Shown piece after piece: positions 1 through 5,555 of a stretch of 5,555 nucleotides of DNA (position 1 is its first letter; each line of letters starts with the position of its first letter). Origin of the DNA: Verrucomicrobiota bacterium (GTDB lineage: Bacteria; Verrucomicrobiota; Verrucomicrobiia; Limisphaerales; UBA1100); contig JAPKEI010000196.1 of NCBI GenBank assembly GCA_028872685.1, positions 1 to 5,555 on the forward strand, read 5' to 3'. The position numbers and the translations under genes were made by a program. The notes under the pieces are model-generated. The model made no database searches and had not been told where the DNA came from. It saw only the letters and a list, made by a program, of their open reading frames with translations.

Positions 1-519
1 CAGGTGAGGGGTCTTACCGGTGCTTTGTATAATCTCACGGCCAAGCAAGTCCTCGACATTGTAACCATGTCGTTCGATTATCCCATTCAGTATGTGATCC
101 TTGATCAAGGGATTGTATTTGTGCAGAAACCAAAAGAGCAACAGGGCTATTTCACACGCACGTTCAAACTGAACCCCAGCGCAGTACTTGGCTTCCCGGG
201 AATGTCTTCGGGCGGGCAAGGCGGCAGTGGCCAGGGTGGCGGTCCTGGTGGCGGCGGCATGGATCCCGGTGGTGAAGGCATGGATCCTATCGGTGGAATG
301 GGCGGTGGCCTTGGTGAGCCACAAATGCGACAGCTCGGTGGCTACCCAGCCCAAGGGCAAGGGCTTGGTCAAGGTTTTGTTCCGCGTGGATTTCAGAGTG
401 GCAATCCCTTCAACGGGCAGCCGTTTACCCAGCAAAATTTTGGAGTAAACCGAAGTTTTCAGCGCTTCAATTCGCTTACGCCAGGATACGGTCAATCACG
501 TGTCCGTGGACGTCAGTAA
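1..519 (+). CDS. STN/secretin-N-like domain protein with Gly/Gln-rich C-terminal tail (5' partial)
   Basis: This is the 3' end of a gene: frame 1 is open from the first base to a TAA at 517-519 and gives 172 residues. The GTG at base 4 is probably internal, because the fold appears to begin before it. Residues 8-44 read as a small alpha/beta domain: an LYNLTAKQVLDIV helix segment, then PIQYVILDQGIVFVQKP, two strands. This resembles the short STN/secretin N-terminal domains of PVC proteins, where an N-[VL]-T-x-x-x-[VA]-L-D-x-I helix precedes a PIxYxxxDxGxVF hairpin. FTRTFKLNP (51-59) resembles the strand that follows in those proteins. From residue 66 the chain is low complexity: Gly-rich with some Met, Asp and Pro (66-105), then rich in Gln, Gly, Phe, Asn and Pro (106-163), with a basic end. 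There is no cysteine. In larger relatives this domain lies near secretin or outer-membrane modules; none is visible here. Coding status is well supported; the function is not known. Its last 44 bp overlap the end of the opposing DUF1501 gene. Confidence 0.72.
   Translation, partial: QVRGLTGALYNLTAKQVLDIVTMSFDYPIQYVILDQGIVFVQKPKEQQGYFTRTFKLNPSAVLGFPGMSSGGQGGSGQGGGPGGGGMDPGGEGMDPIGGMGGGLGEPQMRQLGGYPAQGQGLGQGFVPRGFQSGNPFNGQPFTQQNFGVNRSFQRFNSLTPGYGQSRVRGRQ
256..297 (+). repeat. Two-copy 21-bp tandem repeat inside the Gly-rich tract
   Basis: Two adjacent 21-bp units, 256-276 and 277-297, begin with the same 11 bases (GGCATGGATCC) and match at 16 of 21 positions. They are in frame and encode GMDPGGE and GMDPIGG. 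This looks like a small in-frame duplication within the low-complexity tail of the first gene, of the kind that arises by slippage. It creates two GGATCC sites 21 bp apart. No separate function is implied. Confidence 0.6.
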
Positions 520-1909
520 GCCGGAAATCTCGACCCTGATATTTGTAAGTCAATTGCTCGTGGTCTAATCCCAAGAGGTGCAGAATTGTAGCGTTGAGGT
601 CGTGCAGATGTACGGGGTTGTCTACCGCTTTGTAGCCTAGCTCGTCGGTCTCTCCGAATGTGATGCCACCCTTCACGCCGCCACCGGCAAGCATCATGCT
701 GAAGCCTTCCTTGTGGTGGTCGCGGCCCACGTTTTTTCCTGCACCGCCATTGCTCTTACCCTGTAACATGGGGGTGCGGCCAAACTCGCCACCAAGCACA
801 ATCAATGTATCATTAAGCAGACCGCGTTGTTTTAAATCCTTAATGAGTGCCGATACGGGTTGATCGATTTGCTTAGCCTTTTTAGGGATATTGCTAAATA
901 CGCTACTGTGGTGATCCCAGCCTTGGTCGAAAAGTTGCACAAAACGCACTCCGCGTTCCACGAGACGACGTGCGAGCAGGCAATTATTGGCAAAACTCGC
1001 CTTACCGGGTGCGGTGCCATACATCGCGTGTGTATCTTTTGATTCCCTTGAGGTGTCCATCAGTTCAGGCACGCTTGCCTGCATACGAAAGGCCAGCTCA
1101 TATTGCTCGATACGTGTGGCGATTTCTGGATCACCGACATCGGCCAGTGACTGTTTGTTTAAAAAATTGATGCCATCGACAAGTTCGCGCCGGTCTCCGC
1201 GCCCGATGCCTTTGGGGTTGGATAGAAACAGCACCGGATCGCCAGAGCTCCGAAACTCCACGCCCTGATGCATTGTAGGTAAAAAGCCGCTACCCCAAAG
1301 GCTATTGCCCGCGCCGGCCACACTTCCGGTGATCATCACCACGTAGCTCGGTAAATCCTTGTTCTCCGTGCCCAAGCCGTAGCTGACCCACGAGCCAATC
1401 CCCGGCCGACCAAAGCGCCCAAAACCGGTATGTTGGAATAACTGCGCGGGGGCGTGATTGAAATGTTCCGTACGAATGGATTGCACGAGGCAAAGATCAT
1501 CAGCCACTGTACCAAGTTTGGGTAAGTGTTCGCATAGGTGCAGCCCGCCTTGTCCGTGCTGTGGAAACTTGAAGCGTGTGCCTAACAGCAGTGGATGTTC
1601 ACGGATGAAGGCCAACTGTTTACCCTTAAACATATGGTCGGGACATTTTTGACCATTACGTTTCACTAGTTCGGGCTTGTGGGAAAATAAATCTAGCTGA
1701 GATGGCGCCCCGACCATATGGAGATAAATAATATGTTTTGCCCGAGGCTGGAAATGCGGTTGCTTGGACGCCGCCGGATTTGCGGCAAACAGGTTGGGGT
1801 TCAATACGCTGCCCAGTCCCAGTGCCCCAATACCCAAGCCACTGGTTTTCAGAAATTCTCTGCGTGAATCATTGGCATAGTTTGTATGAAGATGTTGTGA
1901 GTGAGGCAT
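476..1909 (-). CDS. DUF1501 family protein, Tat-exported, alkaline phosphatase superfamily
   Basis: The product has 477 residues, a usual full length for DUF1501 proteins. The family belongs to the alkaline phosphatase/sulfatase clan and is predicted to be a metal-dependent hydrolase; no substrate is established. The N-terminus has a canonical twin-arginine signal, SRREFLK (15-21), a Gly/Leu-rich hydrophobic stretch (22-36) and a likely cleavage site near 42-44, so export through Tat in folded form is expected. Family motifs in order are HMVGAPSQLDLF (64-75), a variant of the usual GGPSQLD loop; SIRTEHFNHAPAQ (144-156); GWDHH (330-334); GEFGRTP (374-380); GRDHH (395-399); and HDLNATILHLLGLDH (436-450). 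The Asp, Glu and His residues in these loops are the likely metal ligands. I chose the ATG at 1909 because it puts the twin arginines at 16-17 and follows the upstream stop by one base (TGA-C-ATG). An ATG at 1933 would add eight residues and overlap that stop. It is the second gene of an operon with the PSCyt2-PSD1 gene. Its 3' end overlaps the opposing gene by 44 bp. Confidence 0.93.
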   Translation of the reverse strand: MPHSQHLHTNYANDSRREFLKTSGLGIGALGLGSVLNPNLFAANPAASKQPHFQPRAKHIIYLHMVGAPSQLDLFSHKPELVKRNGQKCPDHMFKGKQLAFIREHPLLLGTRFKFPQHGQGGLHLCEHLPKLGTVADDLCLVQSIRTEHFNHAPAQLFQHTGFGRFGRPGIGSWVSYGLGTENKDLPSYVVMITGSVAGAGNSLWGSGFLPTMHQGVEFRSSGDPVLFLSNPKGIGRGDRRELVDGINFLNKQSLADVGDPEIATRIEQYELAFRMQASVPELMDTSRESKDTHAMYGTAPGKASFANNCLLARRLVERGVRFVQLFDQGWDHHSSVFSNIPKKAKQIDQPVSALIKDLKQRGLLNDTLIVLGGEFGRTPMLQGKSNGGAGKNVGRDHHKEGFSMMLAGGGVKGGITFGETDELGYKAVDNPVHLHDLNATILHLLGLDHEQLTYKYQGRDFRLTDVHGHVIDRILA

Positions 1910-1910
1910 G

Positions 1911-4667
1911 TCAGCTTTTCGTAATTGTCTCATCCAAGTTTAATAAAATATTCGTAATAAAAAACCACGCCGCAAGACCGCCTTTGTCCATTCCCTCGGG
2001 TGGCTTCCAGCCTTTGGCACCGCTGATGAGCAGGGCGGCCTCTTTTGGGTTTTTTTCAAAATGGGTGCGGCGCTTAAGGAGAAGTTTCTTGAGGTAAATC
2101 GCCTCGGCGGCCCGAGGCGCGCGCCCGAGGGCGGTTTTATAAGCATAATCAATTTTTGCTTCCGGCGTTCCTTTAGCTTCATCGAGGATGCGCCCGGCAA
2201 AGGCCATTGCCATTTCAATGTACGCTTCGTCGTTCAAAAGCGTGAGTGCCTGCAGCGGTGTGTTGGTGCGCGCGCGCCGCACCACGCAGGCCCCGCGGTC
2301 GGGTGCGTCGAAATTCATGAAGCTCACATACGGCGCGCCACGCCGCCATACGACATACACACCTCGCCGGAAGCGGTCTTCATTAGTGGCTGCGATATAT
2401 TTAGGTCCGTTACGCCCAACGTGCCGCCAGATTCCGCTTGGTTGAGGCGGGTAAATTGGGGGTCCATGCATCTTCGTGCTGAGCAGGCCGCTGATGGCAA
2501 GGGCGTTGTCGCGAACCATCTCAGCACTCATGCGTAGGCGTGGGGCGCGCGCATAGAATTTATTTGTGGCATCTTTCGTTAGCAGTTCTGAGCTCACCCG
2601 CGAGGATTGTCGATAGGTAGCACTCATCACAATGAGTTTGTGGATGTGCTTCATTGACCATCCGCGCTCCACAAATTCCACTGCAAGCCAATCAAGTAAT
2701 TGCGGGTGGGTAGGGGGCTCGGCCTGCGTGCCGAAATCCTCTTCAGTAGCCACAATGCCGTGCCCCATAAATTCCGCCCACCAGCGGTTAATCGTTACAC
2801 GGCCAATCAATGGGTTTTTAGGGTTCGTCAGCCATTTTGAAAACCCGAGACGATTGCGGGGTAAGCTTTTCTCCATTGGATGCAGAATTGAAGGGGTGTC
2901 GGGGTTAATCTTGTCACCGGGGTTGAGATATTGGCCGCGTAACATTACGTGGGTTTCACGGGCCTTATCCTGTTCCACCATCACGAGAGTGGAGGCGGGC
3001 TTGATGGCGGCGATCTGTTTGTCGATCGCCATTATGGTTTGTTCTTCGGCTTTGAGTTTAGGTGACTCCCTGAGGAAATGCTTGGCCAATATGTCATCGT
3101 CTTTTTTGGTGCGCTTAGTCTTTTTGAGAATGACGGCAATATCGGCGGGCAGATCTAAAGCGTTTGGGTTGCCATCAATCGCGGATAATCGTGGCCGGCC
3201 AATGGTACGTCCGCCTCCATAGTTTTGGATGACAGTAAATTTAAGTTTTGCCTCTGACTTGAGTTCTAACGGTTCGGTCAGTCTGTAAATCGCCCAAGCC
3301 GGTTTGCCGAAGGCAGGATTGATGGCCCAGCCGGTCTTGAGGTCGTTGTCAATACTGCCGGCCACGGCCCAGCGGTTTTGACTGAACGAAGCCTTCACGC
3401 TGGCGAACTTTACCATTTTGCTTCCAGTTTTGACCTGGAATTCATTTACGATGAAGTTTGGGTTTTCCACTGGTGCCTTGTTTCTTCCGGGGCCACCTTT
3501 ATTCATGGAAGGATGTGTTAGTGCCTCGAGGCGGACGGCAGTGATGCGTTTCAAGTCTGACTTGGCTTGGAAGGTGTACGTGCTCTTGTCAGGGTTTTTG
3601 CCGGTTACTAATATGCTTCCATCCTTTTGCAGCTCATGTTCTGGGTCTCCGGTTGCATTAAACTTTTCGATAGCAAGAACCGTCCACTGCGGGGATTCTT
3701 TTAAAGCTCTTAAAGTTTGATTTTCCCACGCGAGCTGCTCCGTCTTTACGGTCTTTTTCAGTTCGGAAACTCTCTTCACTGCTGCTTCTTTGCGTGTGTT
3801 TAAATCTTTTAGCTTTGTCTGTTGTTCTGTCGATATCGGTAAGTTCATCGTTGGTCCGTAAAAATTCCATGTGACACCGTCGCCTTGCTGTTTAACTTCC
3901 AGCGGGGTGTTGTTGAAAAACGCAAAGATTGAATAGTAATCTTCTATGGAGAAAGGGTCATACTTATGGTTGTGGCATTGTGCGCACTCAAGTGTGGTTC
4001 CTAAGAAAACGGTTCCGGTTGTATTCACGCGGTCGATTACTTGATTCACGCGATTTTCTTCCGGGTGCACACCGGCTTCGACGTTGCAGGTGGGGGTCCG
4101 ATGGAATCCCGTGGCGACCCGCTGGGCAGAGGTGGCGCTAGGTAGCATATCGCCGGCAATTTGCTCGGTTACAAATTGGTTAAATGGCATTCCAGAATTG
4201 AAGGCATTGATTACCCAGTCCCGATATGCCCAGCTGTCCCGGAGCTGGTCTGCTTGGAAACCGTTACTATCGGCATAGCGCGCAAGGTCAAGCCATGGAC
4301 GCGCCCAACGCTCGCCATAACGTTTAGATTTCAGAAGGTCATCGACAATCGTTTCATAAGCCGCATCGGTCGGGTTGGCAAGAAAGGCATCCACTACCGC
4401 GGGCGACGGCGGTAAACCGATGAGATCCAAATGTACGCGGCGCAGCAATTGCTCCGGAGAGGCGGCGGGCGAAGGTCGGAGATTGCTCGTCTCCAATCGG
4501 TGAAGCACAAAAAAATCAATCGCATTACGCGGCCAATTCGAATTAGTTTGGGGCAGGGTGGGGCGCACTGGTTTTTGATAAGCCCAATGCCCATCCGCCA
4601 GTTTGGTTTCGGCGCTCCCCATCGCCGTCGCCATCCAAAATAATGCCATAAGTACGCATATACGCAT
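1911..4667 (-). CDS. PSCyt2-PSD1 (DUF1549/DUF1553) domain protein with CxxCH haem motif
   Basis: The product has 918 residues. A Sec signal peptide (about 1-19, MRICVLMALFWMATAMGSA) is followed by PSCyt2/DUF1549 (about 45-255), with IDFFVLHRLE (50-59), RRVHLDLIGLPPSP (76-89), YGERWARPWLDLARYADSNG (117-136) and a c-type haem motif CAQCHNHKYDPF (228-239; CxxCH at 3972-3986). A charged, helix-rich stretch (280-325) leads to a beta-rich, discoidin-like middle region (about 375-500). A second charged helical segment (513-556) precedes the family signature TLVMVEQDKARETHVMLRG (560-578). PSD1/DUF1553 fills about 598-890, with GRVTINRWWAEFMGHGIV (622-639), a variant of the usual NRxWxxxFGxGiV; FGTQAEPPTHPQLLDWLA (645-662); and ARTNTPLQALTLLNDE (799-814). 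The N-terminal PSCyt1 haem domain of longer relatives is absent. The start is well fixed: an in-frame TAA lies at 4680-4682 and no other start codon falls between. It is the first gene of the operon with DUF1501. The product is exported and may bind haem c; its biochemical role is not established. Confidence 0.94.
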   Translation of the reverse strand: MRICVLMALFWMATAMGSAETKLADGHWAYQKPVRPTLPQTNSNWPRNAIDFFVLHRLETSNLRPSPAASPEQLLRRVHLDLIGLPPSPAVVDAFLANPTDAAYETIVDDLLKSKRYGERWARPWLDLARYADSNGFQADQLRDSWAYRDWVINAFNSGMPFNQFVTEQIAGDMLPSATSAQRVATGFHRTPTCNVEAGVHPEENRVNQVIDRVNTTGTVFLGTTLECAQCHNHKYDPFSIEDYYSIFAFFNNTPLEVKQQGDGVTWNFYGPTMNLPISTEQQTKLKDLNTRKEAAVKRVSELKKTVKTEQLAWENQTLRALKESPQWTVLAIEKFNATGDPEHELQKDGSILVTGKNPDKSTYTFQAKSDLKRITAVRLEALTHPSMNKGGPGRNKAPVENPNFIVNEFQVKTGSKMVKFASVKASFSQNRWAVAGSIDNDLKTGWAINPAFGKPAWAIYRLTEPLELKSEAKLKFTVIQNYGGGRTIGRPRLSAIDGNPNALDLPADIAVILKKTKRTKKDDDILAKHFLRESPKLKAEEQTIMAIDKQIAAIKPASTLVMVEQDKARETHVMLRGQYLNPGDKINPDTPSILHPMEKSLPRNRLGFSKWLTNPKNPLIGRVTINRWWAEFMGHGIVATEEDFGTQAEPPTHPQLLDWLAVEFVERGWSMKHIHKLIVMSATYRQSSRVSSELLTKDATNKFYARAPRLRMSAEMVRDNALAISGLLSTKMHGPPIYPPQPSGIWRHVGRNGPKYIAATNEDRFRRGVYVVWRRGAPYVSFMNFDAPDRGACVVRRARTNTPLQALTLLNDEAYIEMAMAFAGRILDEAKGTPEAKIDYAYKTALGRAPRAAEAIYLKKLLLKRRTHFEKNPKEAALLISGAKGWKPPEGMDKGGLAAWFFITNILLNLDETITKS

Positions 4668-4760
4668 AAGGTGAAGAGTTTATGGAAAAAAGACGCGAGC
4701 GGCAATGCCGGTGTTTGCATTTCCCTTGAATAACCCCCTGCGTGCGGCAATCCTAAGCCT
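4668..4760. promoter_or_regulatory. Divergent intergenic region between the PSD1-DUF1501 operon and the beta-propeller gene
   Basis: These 93 bp are the only sequence outside a gene, so promoters for both directions probably lie here. In-frame stops at 4680-4682 (minus) and 4731-4733 (plus) confirm that neither gene extends far into it. It holds an 8-bp direct repeat, GCGGCAAT, at 4699-4706 and 4744-4751, with starts 45 bp apart. The first copy overlaps a perfect 5-bp-arm palindrome, CGGCA-A-TGCCG (4700-4710). These could be operator half-sites, but no known regulator is recognised. No strong Shine-Dalgarno precedes either ATG, and no convincing plus-strand promoter was found by eye. Confidence 0.55.
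4677..4705 (-). promoter_or_regulatory. Candidate sigma70-like promoter for the PSD1-DUF1501 operon
   Basis: On the minus strand TTGCCG (4705-4700) is followed after 17 bp by TAAACT (4682-4677). Each hexamer matches the housekeeping consensus at 4 of 6 positions and the spacing is ideal. The -10 box ends only 9 bp before the ATG at 4667, so the transcript would be nearly leaderless, which would fit the missing Shine-Dalgarno. The match is weak enough to be chance. Confidence 0.25.
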
Positions 4761-5555
4761 ATGAAAGTTTCCCTGCATCCTGGCCTCATGGGCCTTTGTC
4801 TTATTGCTTCTCCGCTTGCCGCTGACGATTGGCCCGCGTACCGCGCTGACGGCAAGCGCTCCGCGGTTTCCGCGGAAAACATACCCGCCAAATTGTTTGC
4901 AAATTGGACTTTTCAACCCCGGCACGCGCCGCGGACAGCATGGCCACTACCGGGCGAGGAGGCGCCGCGGATGCATACTGACCGTGCTTATCATGCGGTG
5001 GTCACGGGCACTACATTGATTTTTGGAAACAACGTGGACAACCACCTTCACGCGCTCGATACACGCACGGGAAAAATGAAATGGAGCTTTGCCACCGAGG
5101 GTTCTGTGCGCTTTGCGCCGATGATTGATAGCGGTCGCGTTTATTTTGGTTCGGACGATGGCAACGTCTATTGCGTGGCCGCCGCTGACGGCACGCAAAT
5201 TTGGAAATACCGCCCCGCTCCCAGTGGCGAGCGCATCATTGGTAATGGTCGGTTGATTTCATTATGGCCCATCCGCACGGGGGTGTTGATTGAAAACAAC
5301 ATTTTATATACCACCGCCGGCATCTTCCCGTATGAGGGATTGTACATCGCCGCTGTGAACGCCAAAACTGGTGAGCCGATTTGGGTGAACGACACCGCTG
5401 GCGACCAAGCGTGGGGGCTGCAATACGGTGGCATGTCACCGCAGGGTTATCTCGTGGCGTCGGCGGACACACTATTCGTGCCCGCCGGTCGCAGCATGCC
5501 CGCGGCATTCAATAAACGTACCGGAAAGTTCAAGCGCTTTCTGAGTGGCGGCGGT
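4761..5555 (+). CDS. Exported PQQ-like beta-propeller repeat protein (3' partial)
   Basis: The frame is open from the ATG at 4761 to the last base, 265 codons with no stop, so the gene continues beyond the window. Residues 1-21 look like a Sec signal peptide (Lys2, hydrophobic core 9-20, cleavage near 21); Cys13 is not in a lipobox. After DWPAYRADGKRSAVS (23-37), an opening typical of PVC propeller proteins, come PQQ-type blade motifs: ALDTRTGKMKW (98-108), VAAADGTQIW (139-148) and AVNAKTGEPIW (198-208), with a fourth starting at FNKRTGKF (250-257). Each has the Gly and, in the first three, the terminal Trp of the blade repeat. RFAPMIDSGRVYFGSDDGNV (117-136) and NGRLISLWPIRTGV (162-175) are familiar from this protein type. 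The fold is sure; PQQ binding is not, since many such propellers are structural or bind other ligands, and any enzymatic C-terminal domain would lie outside the window. An in-frame stop at 4731-4733 limits the start; an ATG at 4788 is a less likely alternative because it drops the basic N-terminus. It is divergent from the PSD1 operon across 93 bp. Confidence 0.88.
   Translation, partial: MKVSLHPGLMGLCLIASPLAADDWPAYRADGKRSAVSAENIPAKLFANWTFQPRHAPRTAWPLPGEEAPRMHTDRAYHAVVTGTTLIFGNNVDNHLHALDTRTGKMKWSFATEGSVRFAPMIDSGRVYFGSDDGNVYCVAAADGTQIWKYRPAPSGERIIGNGRLISLWPIRTGVLIENNILYTTAGIFPYEGLYIAAVNAKTGEPIWVNDTAGDQAWGLQYGGMSPQGYLVASADTLFVPAGRSMPAAFNKRTGKFKRFLSGGG

Noticed and set aside
188..448. 86-codon open frame within the Gly-rich part of the first gene
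   Set aside because: Gly-rich codon strings often leave other frames open; the Ala/Val-rich translation is a typical shadow and the frame-1 protein has the recognisable domain.
520..620. Search for a terminator of the first gene just after its stop
   Set aside because: This sequence is DUF1501 coding on the other strand, and no GC-rich stem with a following T run was seen.
1631..1720. Exact 12-bp inverted repeat, CATATGGTCGGG (1631-1642) and CCCGACCATATG (1709-1720), with a 66-bp loop
   Set aside because: Both arms lie in DUF1501 coding sequence and encode parts of family segments (CPDHM and HMVGAP) in different frames. A 12-bp match at this distance is only mildly unlikely in a window of this size, and the loop is long for a stable hairpin.
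2105..2285. GC-rich alternating runs (GCGCGCGCCC near 2118, GCGCGCGCGCC near 2269) that could suggest Z-DNA or a hairpin
   Set aside because: They fall on Arg- and Ala-rich codons of the DUF1553 region (LGRAPRAAEA and VVRRAR), so coding explains them.
2061..2537. 158-codon open frame on the plus strand opposite the end of PSD1
   Set aside because: It mirrors conserved DUF1553 motifs (ARTNTPLQALTLLNDE and the preceding residues) and has no family signature or start context of its own.
2632..3222. 196-codon open frame on the plus strand opposite the PSD1 gene
   Set aside because: It is antisense to strongly conserved PSD1 sequence, its translation has no recognisable domain, and the opposing frame clearly explains the base pattern.
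4394..4891. 165-codon minus-strand open frame crossing the divergent intergenic region
   Set aside because: It would overlap the first exported segment of both the PSD1 and propeller genes in other frames. Its sequence shows no domain, and both flanking genes have clear signal peptides at their starts.

Overview
The window looks like a piece of a chromosome from the PVC group, more likely Verrucomicrobiota than Planctomycetota. The basis is a PSCyt2/PSD1 (DUF1549/DUF1553) gene paired with a Tat-exported DUF1501 gene. These two families are greatly expanded in planctomycetes, verrucomicrobia and lentisphaerae and are often adjacent. The flanking genes, an STN-like domain protein and a PQQ-type beta-propeller protein, also have the style of that group. 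Base composition is moderate, and Shine-Dalgarno sites are weak or absent before all three visible starts. The choice between the two phyla is inference.

Layout: (1) 1-519, plus strand: the 3' end of a gene that starts upstream. It encodes a short STN/secretin-N-like alpha/beta domain followed by a Gly-rich and then Gln/Phe/Asn-rich low-complexity tail. (2) 476-1909, minus strand: a complete DUF1501 gene with a textbook twin-arginine signal, meeting gene 1 tail to tail with a 44-bp coding overlap. (3) 1911-4667, minus strand: a complete 918-residue PSCyt2-PSD1 gene with a Sec signal peptide and one CxxCH haem-binding motif. It is the first gene of a two-gene operon; its stop codon is one base from the DUF1501 start. 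(4) 4668-4760: a 93-bp divergent intergenic region, the only non-coding stretch. (5) 4761 to the window end, plus strand: a PQQ-like beta-propeller protein with a signal peptide, open for all 265 visible codons and cut by the window edge.

All three genes with visible starts encode exported proteins. The operon sends a possible haem-carrying protein (PSCyt2-PSD1) through Sec and a folded, probably metal-binding alkaline-phosphatase-superfamily protein (DUF1501) through Tat, so both act outside the cytoplasm. The divergent beta-propeller gene shares their upstream region and may be co-regulated. No substrate can be assigned from sequence: biochemical roles of PSD1 and DUF1501 proteins are poorly defined, although PVC genomes often carry them near sulfatases and polysaccharide-degradation genes.

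No tRNA, rRNA, CRISPR array, insertion sequence, clear riboswitch or clear factor-independent terminator was seen. The region is fairly typical for this group. The points most worth a second look are the STN-plus-low-complexity protein, the convergent coding overlap, the haem motif kept without an N-terminal PSCyt1 domain, and the short repeats in the divergent promoter region.
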